In this document: positions 10,561 to 21,498 of the stretch, one piece after another | Position numbering within the stretch: position 1 is the first letter of the stretch | How the letters are laid out: every line of letters begins with the position of its first letter | DNA from: Iris pallida | Lineage: Eukaryota; Streptophyta; Magnoliopsida; Asparagales; Iridaceae | Direction: 5' to 3' | Length of the DNA: 64,000 bases | Assembly (NCBI GenBank): GCA_029216955.1 | Contig: JANAVB010015600.1 | Coordinates: 33,535,734-33,599,733 of the forward strand | Position numbers and translations under genes: made by a program | The notes under the pieces: model-generated | What the model was told of the DNA's origin: nothing | The model's input: the letters and a program-made list of their open reading frames with translations, nothing else | Databases searched by the model: none

Positions 10561-11700
10561 ACTTCATGCACAACTGCAGTACCCTGTATATGGAACCTAA
10601 CCATGTACTTCCTGTAACAAATGGTAGTCAATTTGAATCCTAACAATTTCTAACAGAAGAATAAGTTAATCCTATACACTGTTTTCTATCACATTCAAAA
10701 TTAAATGGAAATAAACCCTACATACAAACAAATAATTTTAGATAACTTTTAACATACAAACACCATATGATTCCCTAAACCCAAAATCCTAATTTCAGCA
10801 CACAAACAACATATGACTCCCAGTTAATTTTAAACAATGTTATCCTAAAATTCGAACGAAAACAGCATACAATATCTAAACCCTAAAATTGAAATGAATA
10901 CCTTGTTTGGCTCGCCATGGAAGCTCCTTCTCCCTTCGATTTGGAGATTTCTGAGCAAAATTAAATGGAATCAAAATAAATCTTTCATACAAACCAAAAA
11001 TAAATAATCAAAAAAAATGTTTCGTGACCTGTTACCTAAATGTTTTCTCGAGAAACTTCGCGAGTCAGACTAGACGAGAGGGAGAGGGGGGACTACACGA
11101 GATGGGAAAGGAAAAACTTGATCGAGAGGGAAAGTAGAAACCAAATGACAGAGGAATGGGAAAGAGAGAGTTTTGGCGCGTTTTCACACAAGAGGGATAT
11201 TTTCGTAAGACTTTCTCCTCTCAACAGGCAACATAGATGAGAGGGGTATTTTCGTCACGTAAATAGGGTTAAACTCATATGTTGTTAGTTTTTCAAGTTT
11301 TTCGTCCAATGTGAAATAACTTATACATTTAGCAAACAATGTGGAGTACACCGTATAAATAGGTCATTCAAGTAGGGTGCCACTCAATTTTTTTCTTAAT
11401 ATTTTGACCAAACCAATCATGAGAACTCCTCATTGTAAGTATTGAAGTATATATTCTCGTGCTAGCCTTCTCTAAAGGTCATAAAATCGTGCATACAATA
11501 TGTCACCTAACGTAGTTGGTGGTCGATTGTTAAGTTGTTTGTGGGCTCTCTTGGACAAGAACAAGTACGCATTGATGGTGGATTGTTTGTTGAGGTTGAC
11601 ATTTAAAAGAACAGCATTTAATGGGAGGGAACCTTCGAGTCAAAGAAAAATGGGTTTAGTAGGGAAGAAAGAAAAAAAAAATAATGCATATTAATAACCG
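10561..11700. other. No gene recognised
   Basis: The sequence is AT-rich with short purine-rich runs (about 11055-11175) and an A-run near 11670. It may contain the unrecognised outer part of the MULE. Small open frames here have no family features. Confidence 0.5.
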
Positions 11701-11960
11701 AAAGGAAATGCCAATCACCTCTAGCGTAGTGGCCAAGGGATGAGGCATTTGTCTTATTTATTCGGATTTGGATCGGAATGAACACATATTATTTCTTTTA
11801 TTTATAAAATCTGATAAGAGTTGAAAAAAATGGACCCAAAAGATATACAATACAACGTGCATAAAGTTCTGAACGTTATTCGAATATCGCAAAAAAACAA
11901 ATATAATCGAAAAGAAACCGAGAGAATTGGCATTCTCAAGGTTTGTTGCCATTTATCTCT
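11700..11960 (+). repeat. Old dispersed repeat, copy 1 (SINE-like head)
   Basis: The stretch from about 11757 to 11900 is a diverged relative of 13362-13470. Both have ACATATTATT(T/C)CTT, TGGACCCAA, a GTGCA(T/C)AAA block and a CG(A/G)..ATC..AAAAAA block in the same order and spacing. Just upstream, CCTCTAGCGTAGTGG (11718-11732) resembles the A-box head of the SINE at 14171. An old SINE family is a reasonable guess. Confidence 0.5.
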
Positions 11961-12131
11961 ACTATTATTATAACGCGGCCTGGAAGGCTCATCCAAGCTG
12001 GCTCAAAAATGAACCGTCCGTCCTATGTATATTCTCCATTAAATAATTTAAAAAAAATTAGTTATCTTGTATCTCACGTAGTTAAGAGAGAAAAAAAAAA
12101 TTCTAAAATCTTTCTTAACTAAACATATAAC

Positions 12132-12686
12132 TAGGGGTGGGCACGGGTCGGACCGGACCCAAATTCTATAGATCCGAACCGGACCCGTTTTTTGACGGGG
12201 TGGGACGGGCCTAAAATTCTTTGGAACAGAATTGGACCCGGCCTGTTTGAAACGGGTCCAATTCGGGACAACCCGCGGGTCCAAACGGGTCGTGTACATT
12301 TGTTTTAACATATACAAAACTAGCCCTATACAATACTGTACCAAAGACTTTAAAATTACTTTATACAAAAATCACTTTCCATTCTCCAGTATTACATATG
12401 AAAAGAGAAATGTTTGGGTTAGGCCTTCTGGTAACATGTTGTAGGTTTTACTTTTTTACTTTTTAGTTTAGGAATTTAAGTAAAATTACTATTCTACCCC
12501 TACAAATGGGCCGGGCCGTGGCCCCGTTTGTTTGCAAATGATGACCCACCCTTAACCGTTAATATGACACGATCCGTCTCGCCCCGTCCCGTTTACATTT
12601 AAAATTTTAGGAACTGGCCCGTTTGGCTATTATATAGTTCAGGCCGGATCGAAACCGCGGGTTCTTGAACCGTATGCCCACCCCTA
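12132..12686. mobile_element. Non-autonomous hAT transposon (MITE-like), complete
   Basis: The left end TAGGGGTGGGCA (12132-12143) and right end TGCCCACCCCTA (12675-12686) are exact 12-bp inverted repeats of hAT type. They are flanked by an exact 8-bp duplication CATATAAC (12124-12131 and 12687-12694), the duplication length used by hAT transposases. The 555-bp body is rich in GGGTC/GACCC words and has no coding capacity. It depends on a transposase made elsewhere. Confidence 0.95.
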
Positions 12687-12694
12687 CATATAAC

Positions 12695-13325
12695 AAATCC
12701 TAAAATATATTCAATGTTCAAATTATAATTAAACTAAATATCTGTTATTGTCTAACTAAACATATCCAACACTCTAAAATCAAATCTATAATATATTAAA
12801 AAAAACCTGATTAAGATATATTTTAATTATATTTAAAATATTTTAATATAATTTAATTTTTTTTTACAATATTATAGATTTTCTTCTAATGCACGTGAAA
12901 GTGACTAGACTATTTAATGGTATGTGAATTTAAGTGAAGCATGTTCGGATTCAAAAAAATAATATATTATCTCATAAATAAACTTCCCTCATAATTGAAT
13001 TGAAAGGAATAATTTATTTCCTCGTGGATCGAAGCAATCCATCCAGAATATGTTTCGTCTCCAACGAGAGTTAAGATTCAAACTTGAACTTAGAAAATTG
13101 TTATATTATTATTCTTTCTACTATTATTTGGTAGGAAAGTTATTGTACCATTGGACTTTTTTTTTCTTGTTTTTGAAATAATGTCTTAACGATCGGGTTG
13201 CTCAACTTTCGTTTTAGCATCCAAATTTTCTTGATTTATAGAAAATTTCACAATTATACTTCAAGAATAATTACATGACCGAATTCGAGTGGTTCTTGTA
13301 GTTATCGAGGAAAGATATAAGATCA
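12695..13325. other. AT-rich spacer, nothing recognised
   Basis: No open frame of interest, no repeat shared with the rest of the window and no terminal repeats were seen. Confidence 0.5.
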
Positions 13326-13329
13326 TTAT

Positions 13330-13560
13330 TCGGTGGCGGAAGATCAGTGGATAGAGCCACGAGACATATTATTCCTTCTATTTGGTGGGAGTTGGGAGGC
13401 AGTGGACCCAACAAACATGCAATGTAGCGTGCACAAAATTTTGTACACATCGTCGGGCATCTAAAAAAATGTTTATACAGGACCTGTCAAAACAAATTTG
13501 TATCTTCCTCTGCCAATTGAAGACGTGACGGTGAAAGTTGGCTGGCTCTAATAAATAGTC
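13330..13560 (+). repeat. Old dispersed repeat, copy 2
   Basis: Diverged partner of 11700-11960 (shared blocks are listed there). A head of the form ATCAGTGGATAGAGCCACGAG (13349-13369) precedes the shared body, again resembling a degenerate tRNA-like A box. Confidence 0.5.
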
Positions 13561-13628
13561 TTTTGGGTCCAATTTGATGTATATGAAAACTTACCATATT
13601 TTGTTGCTATATAGCTTATACCTCTAGC

Positions 13629-13860
13629 TAGGGGTGAGAATTATTCTGTTTTGAACCTAAAACCGAATGCAACAGAACTTAATAACCGAATCCAATGGAA
13701 CCAAATAACAATTTGGTTTCATTTGAAGAAAAAAATTAAGTTTAATTTTGATTTTTTAAATATAAAAAATATAATCGGTTTCAGTTTTGAATTTCGATAA
13801 AAAAAACGAATACGATTTGTGCAATTATTGAATACCCTTTATTATTAATAAAATTATTTA
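13629..13860 (+). mobile_element. hAT-like left end, truncated
   Basis: It begins TAGGGGTGAGAA, a variant of the hAT terminus, followed by AACC/ACCGAA-rich sequence typical of such MITEs. No matching right end was found before the next element at 13907, so it is a fragment or a chance match. Confidence 0.4.
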
Positions 13861-13906
13861 GTTATAGGATCTTATGATATCAGAAATTTGTATTTATGTT
13901 TTCATA

Positions 13907-14073
13907 TTGTCCAGAAGAGGATCGGGTCTCGTACCGTCCAAAATGGAGACTTAAACATTTTAAATATTGCACGAGACACTAAAGCTAATTTCAAATATTG
14001 TAGAGAACTAAACGAGATCTAACGGTCAGTCCAAGCCAACCGTCAGGTTAAGACGCAGATCCTCTTCGGACAA
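13907..14073. mobile_element. Small MITE with ~20-bp imperfect inverted repeats
   Basis: The left end TTGTCCAGAAGAGGATC and the reversed right end TTGTCCGAAGAGGATC match except for one extra base. The body of about 165 bp has no coding capacity. The superfamily cannot be assigned; no clear target duplication is visible. Confidence 0.6.
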
Positions 14074-14097
14074 AATATGTATATCTTGAAAAAAACA

Positions 14098-14103
14098 ATT
14101 ATA

Positions 14104-14163
<60 letters not shown>

Positions 14164-14166
14164 TAT
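14098..14166. repeat. (AT)n microsatellite
   Basis: A nearly pure AT dinucleotide tract. Short open frames through it (poly Ile-Tyr) are artefacts. Confidence 0.95.
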
Positions 14167-14170
14167 ACAA

Positions 14171-14330
14171 ATGACCTCTAGCCTAGTGGTTAAGAGAGAC
14201 GCATGCGGCCAAGTGGTCGGGAGTTCGAGTCCCAGTGGAGGCGAGTTCGCTGTGTCTAAAAATTTAACAACTATTCCAACTTTGGGTCCAACTTTGAAAT
14301 ACAATAAACATATCAGAAATTTTCATATGC
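14171..14330 (+). mobile_element. tRNA-derived SINE
   Basis: The RNA polymerase III promoter is visible. The A box TAGCCTAGTGG is at 14179-14189 and the B box GAGTTCGAGTCCC at 14221-14233, about 42 bp apart as in tRNA genes. The head cannot fold into a proper tRNA acceptor stem, so it is a SINE, not a tRNA gene. The 3' end is uncertain because no clear tail is seen before the next array. Confidence 0.7.
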
Positions 14331-14337
14331 GTAAACA

Positions 14338-14625
14338 AGTGGAGAGCCATCACTCATGGCGCGCTACTAGAGGAGGCCATCACCGATGGCGCGCTGCACA
14401 TGGGGTGGCGTGCCTGCACATGGGGTGATGTGCGTGACATGACAAGATGGAGAGGGAGCCATCGTTGATGGCGCATTCCAAGAGGGAGCCATCATTGATG
14501 GCGCGCTCCAAGAGGGAGCCATCAATGATGGAGCGCTGCGAGGAGGGACAATAAATGATGGCGCGTTATTTGCAGCCTCAGAGTGGAGTGCCAAGTAGAG
14601 TGCGCCATCATTTCTGGCGCGCTAT
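14338..14625. repeat. Array of short palindromes, unit ~31 bp (GCCATCANTGATGGCGCGC)
   Basis: About seven units, each containing a small palindrome GCCATCA..TGATGGC followed by GCGC, occur from 14346 to about 14621. Three consecutive units (about 14456-14540) keep a strict 30-31-bp spacing with CCAAGAGGGA linkers. Such arrays are typical of subterminal repeats where a DNA transposase binds, but no terminus was identified. Confidence 0.65.
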
Positions 14626-14816
14626 TCTCCAACGTTCCACTTCAACCTCTCTCTTTTTTTCCAACGGCTACATTTTTAACGTCTCTTTTCTCAACGTCTA
14701 TTTATTGCAATGCTGAACTTTCTCTCACTACACAAATACATTACTCTTTCTCATATCTCTCACAGAAGCACTCCTCTGAAGCTTGGAAGCGCCAACTCTT
14801 CAAAGAAGCTGGTATC
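14626..14816 (+). other. Pyrimidine-rich leader-like sequence cut by the copia insertion
   Basis: CT-rich sequence with CCAACGGCTAC and AACGTCT repeats. It resembles 5' leaders of some PIF/Harbinger-type transposons from memory, but no coding sequence follows because the copia LTR begins at 14817. Confidence 0.3.
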
Positions 14817-15880
14817 TGTAGGAACGAAATCGTAAAGCAGAATACTCTAGAGGGGGGTGAATAGAGTTGGCAGCGGAATAATGCTAATTTAAAAATGTTA
14901 GCAGCAAGATCACTGAATAATAATCACAACTAAATAATGTAAAGGCAGAGATAAGAAAGCAAACGCAAAGACAGCAATGTATACTGGTTTCCCTCTGTTG
15001 AGGACTAATCCAGTCGGTAGAACTCTTGCTACCAGTTGAATCCACTATTGGCAAAACCGCAAGTTTTCTTACGAAGTTCTTACAACTTCTACAACGCGAG
15101 CTTTGATACGAAGAACTCGTCCAACTTCAATTTCGAAGAGTTGAATCTTCTATCAAGCCTTCGATTACAATCACTCTAAAACTTTTAGACCGCACCGCAC
15201 TGGCAAATCGACTAGAGGATTGTAACTTGCTTGGGATCTAAAATTTGAAGCTCGAGAAAAACTCTTTGGAAGACTGAAAGCTTTTTAGAAGAGAGAAGAT
15301 TGAAAGTGAATGAGTGAGTTAAAAAGATCGAAATCCTTCTCTATTTATAGGAGTTCCAAAGACAGAATTCTGGCAGAATTCGGGCAGAACTCGATGAGAA
15401 AATCTCGGTCAAATCTGCAACTGCAGGAGGACCAAGTTTCAAGGAATTCAAAAATAAAACGGCCACTAACCGAACTCTGGCCGAACTCTGGCCGAGTTCT
15501 GTCAGGGTTAGGTTATGGTTTTTAAAATTAGTTTTTAGGAAATTTTGAAAACCTTTTTGAAAACCTTTTTGAAGCTTTTGTAAATACGAATGTTTTACAA
15601 AACAAAGGACATTTTAAAATATTTTGAAATCATTTTGGAATAGCCTATTTGCCAGTATGACTCGGTGTACAAAGTATTCCTAGACTCAAATAAAATGAAA
15701 AATACATTGCTCAAAGAAATACAGACTCGAACAGGCAAACAGTGCTTCGATCTTAAACTGTGTAGATAGCTGTTCTTGATCATGTCCAAGAGTCCGAGAT
15801 ATCCTGACTAGTTCCATATATCGAGACAGAGTTTAATCAATTATTAAAATCAGTTTGACCATATGACCAATGGGCCAACA
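14817..15880 (-). repeat. 3' LTR of copia 1
   Basis: In plus orientation it runs from TGTAGGAACG to GGGCCAACA. The minus-strand TATA box CTATAAATAG is at about 15340-15349. U3 has repeated GAACTCTGGCC / GAATTCTGGC words (15363-15512). The left copy has all 1064 bp; the right copy lacks the last stretch beyond the point matching about 15679. Confidence 0.88.
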
Positions 15881-15890
15881 ATCTCCCCCA
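15881..15890 (-). other. Polypurine tract of copia 1
   Basis: Minus strand TGGGGGAGAT directly before the LTR start TGTTGGCCC. It primes plus-strand DNA synthesis. Confidence 0.8.
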
Positions 15891-16450
15891 TTTTGATAAT
15901 TGACAAACTATGAATGATATAACATCTAAGCTTGGAATCAAATCAAAAAATAGTAAAGTAAAATTGTTCATATCCTGCATGCATTTTCATAAAAGATGTT
16001 AGATCCTTTATTTCTCCCCCGTTGTCACTTAGCAAAATAATTGCAAAAGAAAAACCCCCGCAATCAATGCATAAGAAACGAACAGTGAAGAAACAAAAAA
16101 AAAATTATGACAGATGGTAGAGACAGAAAAAAATAAAAATAACATCACAGGCATGTATTTGTCTCAGGCAGTTTATAATATAACAGAGAATTAATACAAC
16201 AGTGAGAATAATAGAGAATTATGTTACATGCAGTTTATAATATAGAAGCAGATAAAGATGCTATAAATAAATAAACTGATGTGAAAGATAAACTACGAAA
16301 TCCATAAAGATAAAATGATGTGCAAGAGACATCAGTAAAATATCCAGTACAAGTCTGATAATAAAAAGCTAAAGAGACAGAAACTTGGAATGTCGGAGCA
16401 TTTTTAAGTATACAGCAGATAATATCTAAGTCTCAAAAATCAACTAATAA

Positions 16451-17754
16451 TCACATCTCCTCATCATCATCATCAGCAGCAGCAGCATGACCGGCATGTC
16501 CAGAAGGACCAGCTGCAGAGGTACCAGCTCCAGAAGGGTGAGGAGGAGCGCCAGTGTAAAACTCACCGACATAGTCTCGAGGAGCACGGTCAGAACGGTA
16601 CCAATCATATGCGTTACCGGGCTGAAAGTAGGCATGAACAGCCTCATCCTCACAGCGGTAACCAGAGAAGGCTGGATCTCTAGGAATAGAACCGGCAGAA
16701 TGTCCAGTCTGAGCAAATCGGAGATCAGCGAGAGAATTTGCTATCGCCTGATAACGAGTGACATCGCGGAACTCACGTTCGCGGGCCATATCCGTCATCG
16801 AGACGTACAAATCAGAAAGATGCTGGTGTATGCCTTCAAAGGTCATGGCATACTGCTGAGTAGGTGGAGGAGGTGGAGCAGTAGTAGGAGGAACAGTAGG
16901 AGGAGCAGCAGCAGTCATACTACGACGAGATAACTTCAGAAACTTGGGCTCAGGGTCTTGAGTACAAGTTGACAAATCAATATCAAAACGCTGGAAGATG
17001 CGTGGGAGAATCATCGCATAAGAGAGATTTCTATCTCTTGCACGACAACGTCCCATCATCTGGATAATGGTCTTAGGGACAAAAAATGGAATCCCCTTAA
17101 GAATGTGATACATAGCAGATAATTCAAGAGATGTTACATCATCCTTTGAAGTAGACTTCGGAAGGAGAGTGGAGTAGATGATACTGTGCAATTTAATTAA
17201 ACAAGTTCAAGTTGTTTGCCTTGAACTTTCCAGAGCGAACTCGATCAGGTGCACAGAGTTCAGCTTTGAAACTAGCAAGTGTCGTGCCGTCGGGGAAATC
17301 AAATTCAGTGATATCAACAAGCAGTGCACCTTCGTTAGATAGACCAAGGATTTCCGCTAAGAGGACATCATTGAACTCGATGTCTAGTCCGCCAACACGA
17401 GTACTTACGTCAAACGTGTTTAATATGATATTGCAGTAGAACAGTCTAATGGCATAGTTGCTACCGGGAAACAAAGTTTAACAACATGTTGTAACCCTAA
17501 TGCCTCAAAATATTGACGGTGTTCTGGAAACACAGTCCATTTATAGGAGCGTCTGTGCATATTGATCGCATGGAAAAGTCTCCACACCACAGAAGGGCTT
17601 GATCTAGGGTTTGAAAGTAAAACCCATCAAACGCGCCATCGCTCGATTGAAATGGCAAAAAGAGAGAATCTGTGGGTGGATTCGAAGATGATCCTTCTTC
17701 ACTAGGATTGGTCGTCTTCTTCCTCTTGAAGGGGTTAAATCCCTTAGGCGGCAT
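16451..17754 (-). pseudogene. Accessory gene downstream of copia pol (plant-transposon-protein / env-position ORF)
   Basis: Three minus-strand open pieces in sequence form one broken gene: 17754-17497 (start MPPKGFNPFKRKK, basic and Ser-rich), 17474-17193 (GGLDIEFNDVLLAEILGLS) and 17191-16451 (MYHILKGIPFF, GRCRARDRNLSYAMILPRIF, then a Pro-rich and a final acidic tail). The middle blocks resemble the 'putative plant transposon protein' domain common in SIRE and Athila elements. The gene sits where an env-like ORF is found in SIRE. I see no clear signal peptide or membrane anchor, so calling it an envelope is not supported. It has its own TATA box upstream (18007-18001). Confidence 0.65.
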
Positions 17755-17959
17755 TGTGCAATAAAAGTAAATATGCACGAAATTGAAAGGAGGAGAGATA
17801 TGAAGTTATACCTCCCGAGATTCGAGTATGTTGTAGAGAACAACGAACTACGCACGAATCCAAAATTTGGATGGATTTCACCACGTAGATAGGGAGAAAC
17901 GGAGTGGTGAAGGACTAGGGTTTGATGGCTCTCGCGCGGCTGTTGTTGCTGTGATGGTG

Positions 17960-18075
17960 GTGTTTAGAAGCAATGAAGAAGAAAGGCTCTCGGGTTCTGG
18001 TTATATAGCCAGATACCTTCAACCGAACTCGAGCCAAATTCGGTCCGAATTCTGGCTTAATTCGCCTGGGGTTGG
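17960..18075 (-). promoter_or_regulatory. Internal promoter of the copia 1 accessory gene
   Basis: On the minus strand GGCTATATAACC (18010-17999) is a good TATA box about 250 bp before the ATG at 17754. The leader contains AAACCCTAG, as plant leaders often do. Just upstream, 18018-18062 (plus-strand view) carries AACTCGAGCC, AATTCGGTCC and AATTCTGGC, like the words repeated before the LTR TATA box. This suggests the gene is expressed from its own promoter rather than by splicing from the LTR. Confidence 0.55.
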
Positions 18076-18342
18076 TTTGGAACACTTTCTTTTTCATTGG
18101 CTCATTTCAAAGATTTAATTCAAAGATTAGTAATTTTAGCATTCAATTAATATAATTAATTATTTTATAGATTAAATATCGTTACATAGCGACTGTCTCA
18201 GATTAGCTGTAGGAGTACTATCCCAGCTGGCGGAGGTTCACCGGGAAACTCTTAAATACCGCTTCGCTTCAACCGTAGTTGTGGTCACAGACAGACTCTT
18301 ATTAGCTTGTCTCTAACACAGTTTTTGCGTATTGAAATAAAA

Positions 18343-21277
18343 TCATAAAACAAAATTAATTAACATTATTGACGTCCAAAATTCTAATTCTCGACGTAAA
18401 TAATTGAAACGATCTTCTGCTAGAGGTTTTGTGAAAATATCAGCTAATTGATTTTCAGTATCTATGTACACAAGGTCAATATCTCCATTTTGATGATGAT
18501 CTCTAAGAAAATGATGTCGGATCTCGATATGCTTAGTACGAGAATGACATACTGGATTCTTAGTCAAATTAATAGTGCTCGTGTTGTCACAGAAAATGGA
18601 AATGTGTGTGTAAAATAAATCATAGTCTTCTAAGGTTTTTTCATCCACAAAATATGAGCACAACAACGTCCTGCGGCGATATACTCAGCCTCTGTTGTTG
18701 ATAGGGCTACAGAATTTTGCTTTTTACTAAACCATGAGACTAAAGCCTTGCATAAGAAATGACATGTGCCACTGGTACTTTTTCTATCAACTTTGTATCC
18801 AGCAAAATCTGCATCCGAGTAACCAATAAGGTCAAAGGACTTAGTTTTGGGATACCATAAGCCAACAGAAGAAGTGCCCTTAAGGTATCGAAAGATACGC
18901 TTAACTGCGCACAGATGTGATTCCTTTGGATTAGCTTGAAAACGTACACACAGGCAAATACTAAACATAATATCTGGACGACTAGCAGTTAAATAAAGTA
19001 AACTACCGATCATACCTCGATACTTACGTGTGTCGACCGGCTTGCCTTGTTCATCAATATCAAGCTTTGTTGAAGTTTCCATCGGAGTGCCAATAGGTTT
19101 GACATTTTCCAGATCAAACTTCTTTAGCAAATCTTTTGTGTACTTGGCTTGATTTATGAATGTTCCATTGTCAGTTTGTTTGATTTGCAGTCCGAGAAAG
19201 AATTTCAGCTCTCCCATCATGCTCATCTCAAACTCATTCTGCATACACTTAGAGAATTCTTGACACAGAGATTCATCAGTAGATCCAAATAATATCATTA
19301 ACATAGACTTGTATTAAGAGAAGCTTACCATTAAAAGACTTAATAAAAAGTGTAGTGTCAATCTTGCCTTTTGAAAAATCGTTATCAAGTAGAAAAGAGC
19401 TTAGACGATCATACCAAGCACGAGGGGCTTGTTTTAAACCGTATAAAGCTTTCTTCAACTTGAAAACATGATCAGGGTTTTTAAAATCTGTGAAACCTGG
19501 AGGTTGTGCAAAAACTTCTTCTTTTATAAAATCATTTAAAAATGCACTCTTGATATCCATTTGAAATAATTTGAAATTATGAAAACATACAAATGCACAT
19601 AACATGCGAATGGATTCTAATCTCGCAACTGGGGCATAAGTCTCATCGTAGTCGATACCTTTTCCTGATTGTATCCTTGAGCTACGAGTCGAGCCTTATT
19701 ACGAGTCACTAAACCATTCTCGTTCAGTTTATTTCGGAATACCCAACGGGTGCCAATGATCGGATGATCAATAGGCTTGGAAACAAGTTCCCAAACTTGA
19801 TTCCGTTCAAATTGGTTTAATTCTCTTGCATAGCATCTATCCAAAAACTATCACTACATGCTTCATCAATAGTTTTGGATTCTAACTGTGAAATGAATGC
19901 AACACTAGAAACAATATCTCTACTGGATGTACGAGTACTTACACCTTTGGTAATATCACCAATTACCAAATCCTTTGGATGATCAGCCGTAAATTTTAAT
20001 CTTTTCGGCAGACTCTGAAGGTAGCTGGTTCCTGGATCTTCTCTAGGAGGATCAGCTAGTGCCGAGCTTGGTTGAGAATCAGCTGTTGTTGAGCTTGGTA
20101 CAGTTAGATCTTCGTCATTGTCATCGATAGTCATTTGATTCAATTCATCAAAGGTGACGTTGATTGATTCTTCGATGATCATAGTTCGTTTGTTGAAGAC
20201 TCTGTACCTTTGCTCTTGGCCGCATAACCTAAAAATATACATCGTCTTTTCGTCAAACTTTCCTAAATTGTCTTTTGTATTAAGAATAAAGTATTTACAA
20301 CCAAATATTCTAAAATATGAAACTGAGAATTCTATCAAACCATAACTCAAATGGAGTCTTCTTCGATTTGGGTCGAATTAGAACTCTATTGAGAACAAAA
20401 TAAGCTGTATTGACAGCTTAGCCCAGAAATATTTGGGTAGACTAAACTGGTTTAACATTACTCTGGCCATTTCAGATAGAGTTCTGTTCTTACGTTCCAC
20501 AACTCCTTTGTTGTGGAGTCCTAGGACAGGAGAACTCGTGTACAAAACCGTGTGTGTCACAAAATTGCTCAAACTCTGCATTCTCGAATTCGCCACCATG
20601 ATCGCTTTTAATATGAGTGATCATGTAACCTTTTTCATTCTGTACTTTCTTGCAAAAGGCGACAAATTCGGATAATGCATCATTCTTGTGTGTCAAGAAG
20701 TATACCCACGTGTATCTAGAGTAATCATCTACAATTACAAAAGCATAAACTTACCTCCGAGGTAGCAACTCTGCTAGGACCAAATAAGTCCATATGTAGC
20801 AATTGTAGAGGTCTAGTAGTACATACTGCGTTTACTGACTTGAATGTGGATCTGGTAGTTTTGTTCTTTTCACATTGGCTGTATACTGAATTCTTCTTGA
20901 ATGTTATGTCCGGTAAACCGCGTACTAGCTTCTTCGTGGATAATCTTGAGATTGTGTCCATATTTGCGTGACCGAGTCTCATATGCCACAGATGACTCTC
21001 ATCACTTTTAGCCATTAAGCATCAACCTGAAATGTTAGTTTCTTCCAACAAATAGAAAACATATATGTTGTCTTCCCTGATACCTTCAGATAGTACTACC
21101 AGTTGAGCTATCAACTATAGTACATTTGTCTTTGCCAAAGTTGATGCCATAACCATGATCAGCTAGATGACTTACGCTGAGTAGATTATGTTTCAACTCG
21201 GTAACCAGACAGACATCCTTAATCACAGGATAGGGAGACTTACCAACATCACCGATACCAATGATATACCCTTTCAA
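18343..21277 (-). pseudogene. pol: Copia 1 pol: integrase, reverse transcriptase, RNase H (frameshifted)
   Basis: Blocks in minus-strand order: 21277-20725 pre-integrase zinc region (HLWHMRLGHANM, then C..C); 20696-20378 integrase core (HIKSDHGGEFENAEFEQFC, GVVERKNRTL); 20350-19817 integrase tail; 19844-19276 RT (TRNKARLVAQGYNQE, FQMDIKSAFLND, KALYGLKQAPRAWYDRL); 19304-18343 RT end and RNase H (GYSDADFAGYKVDRKSTSG, ALSTTEAEYIAA, NQLADIFTKPL). At least six frame changes separate these. The RT catalytic YVDD reads YVND near 19290, losing an essential aspartate. A protease motif was not found intact between gag and 21277. Confidence 0.9.
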
Positions 21278-21498
21278 GTTGTTACCGAAGGAGACATAAC
21301 CTTCTTCTTTTTCTTCGACAGTGTTGCAAATAGTGTAGCGTCACCGGTCATATGCCGTGAACAACCGCTGTCGAGAATCCATTTGCTTTTAGCATGTGAA
21401 AGGTGTTCCACCTACAAAACAGTTTGCAGATGAAACTTTTGGTACCCATTTCTTGTAGGGTCCTGAAATGTTAGCTTTTGGTATCCATGCATAAATAT

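Noticed and set aside
14172..14245. Possible tRNA gene (A and B boxes)
   Set aside because: The ends cannot form a 7-bp acceptor stem and no anticodon arm is apparent; better explained as a SINE head.
16487..16933. 148-residue plus-strand ORF
   Set aside because: Shadow of the copia 1 accessory gene on the other strand.
16451..17754. Calling the copia 1 accessory gene an envelope gene
   Set aside because: Only the position fits; no signal peptide or membrane segment is visible and the conserved blocks resemble the plant-transposon-protein domain.
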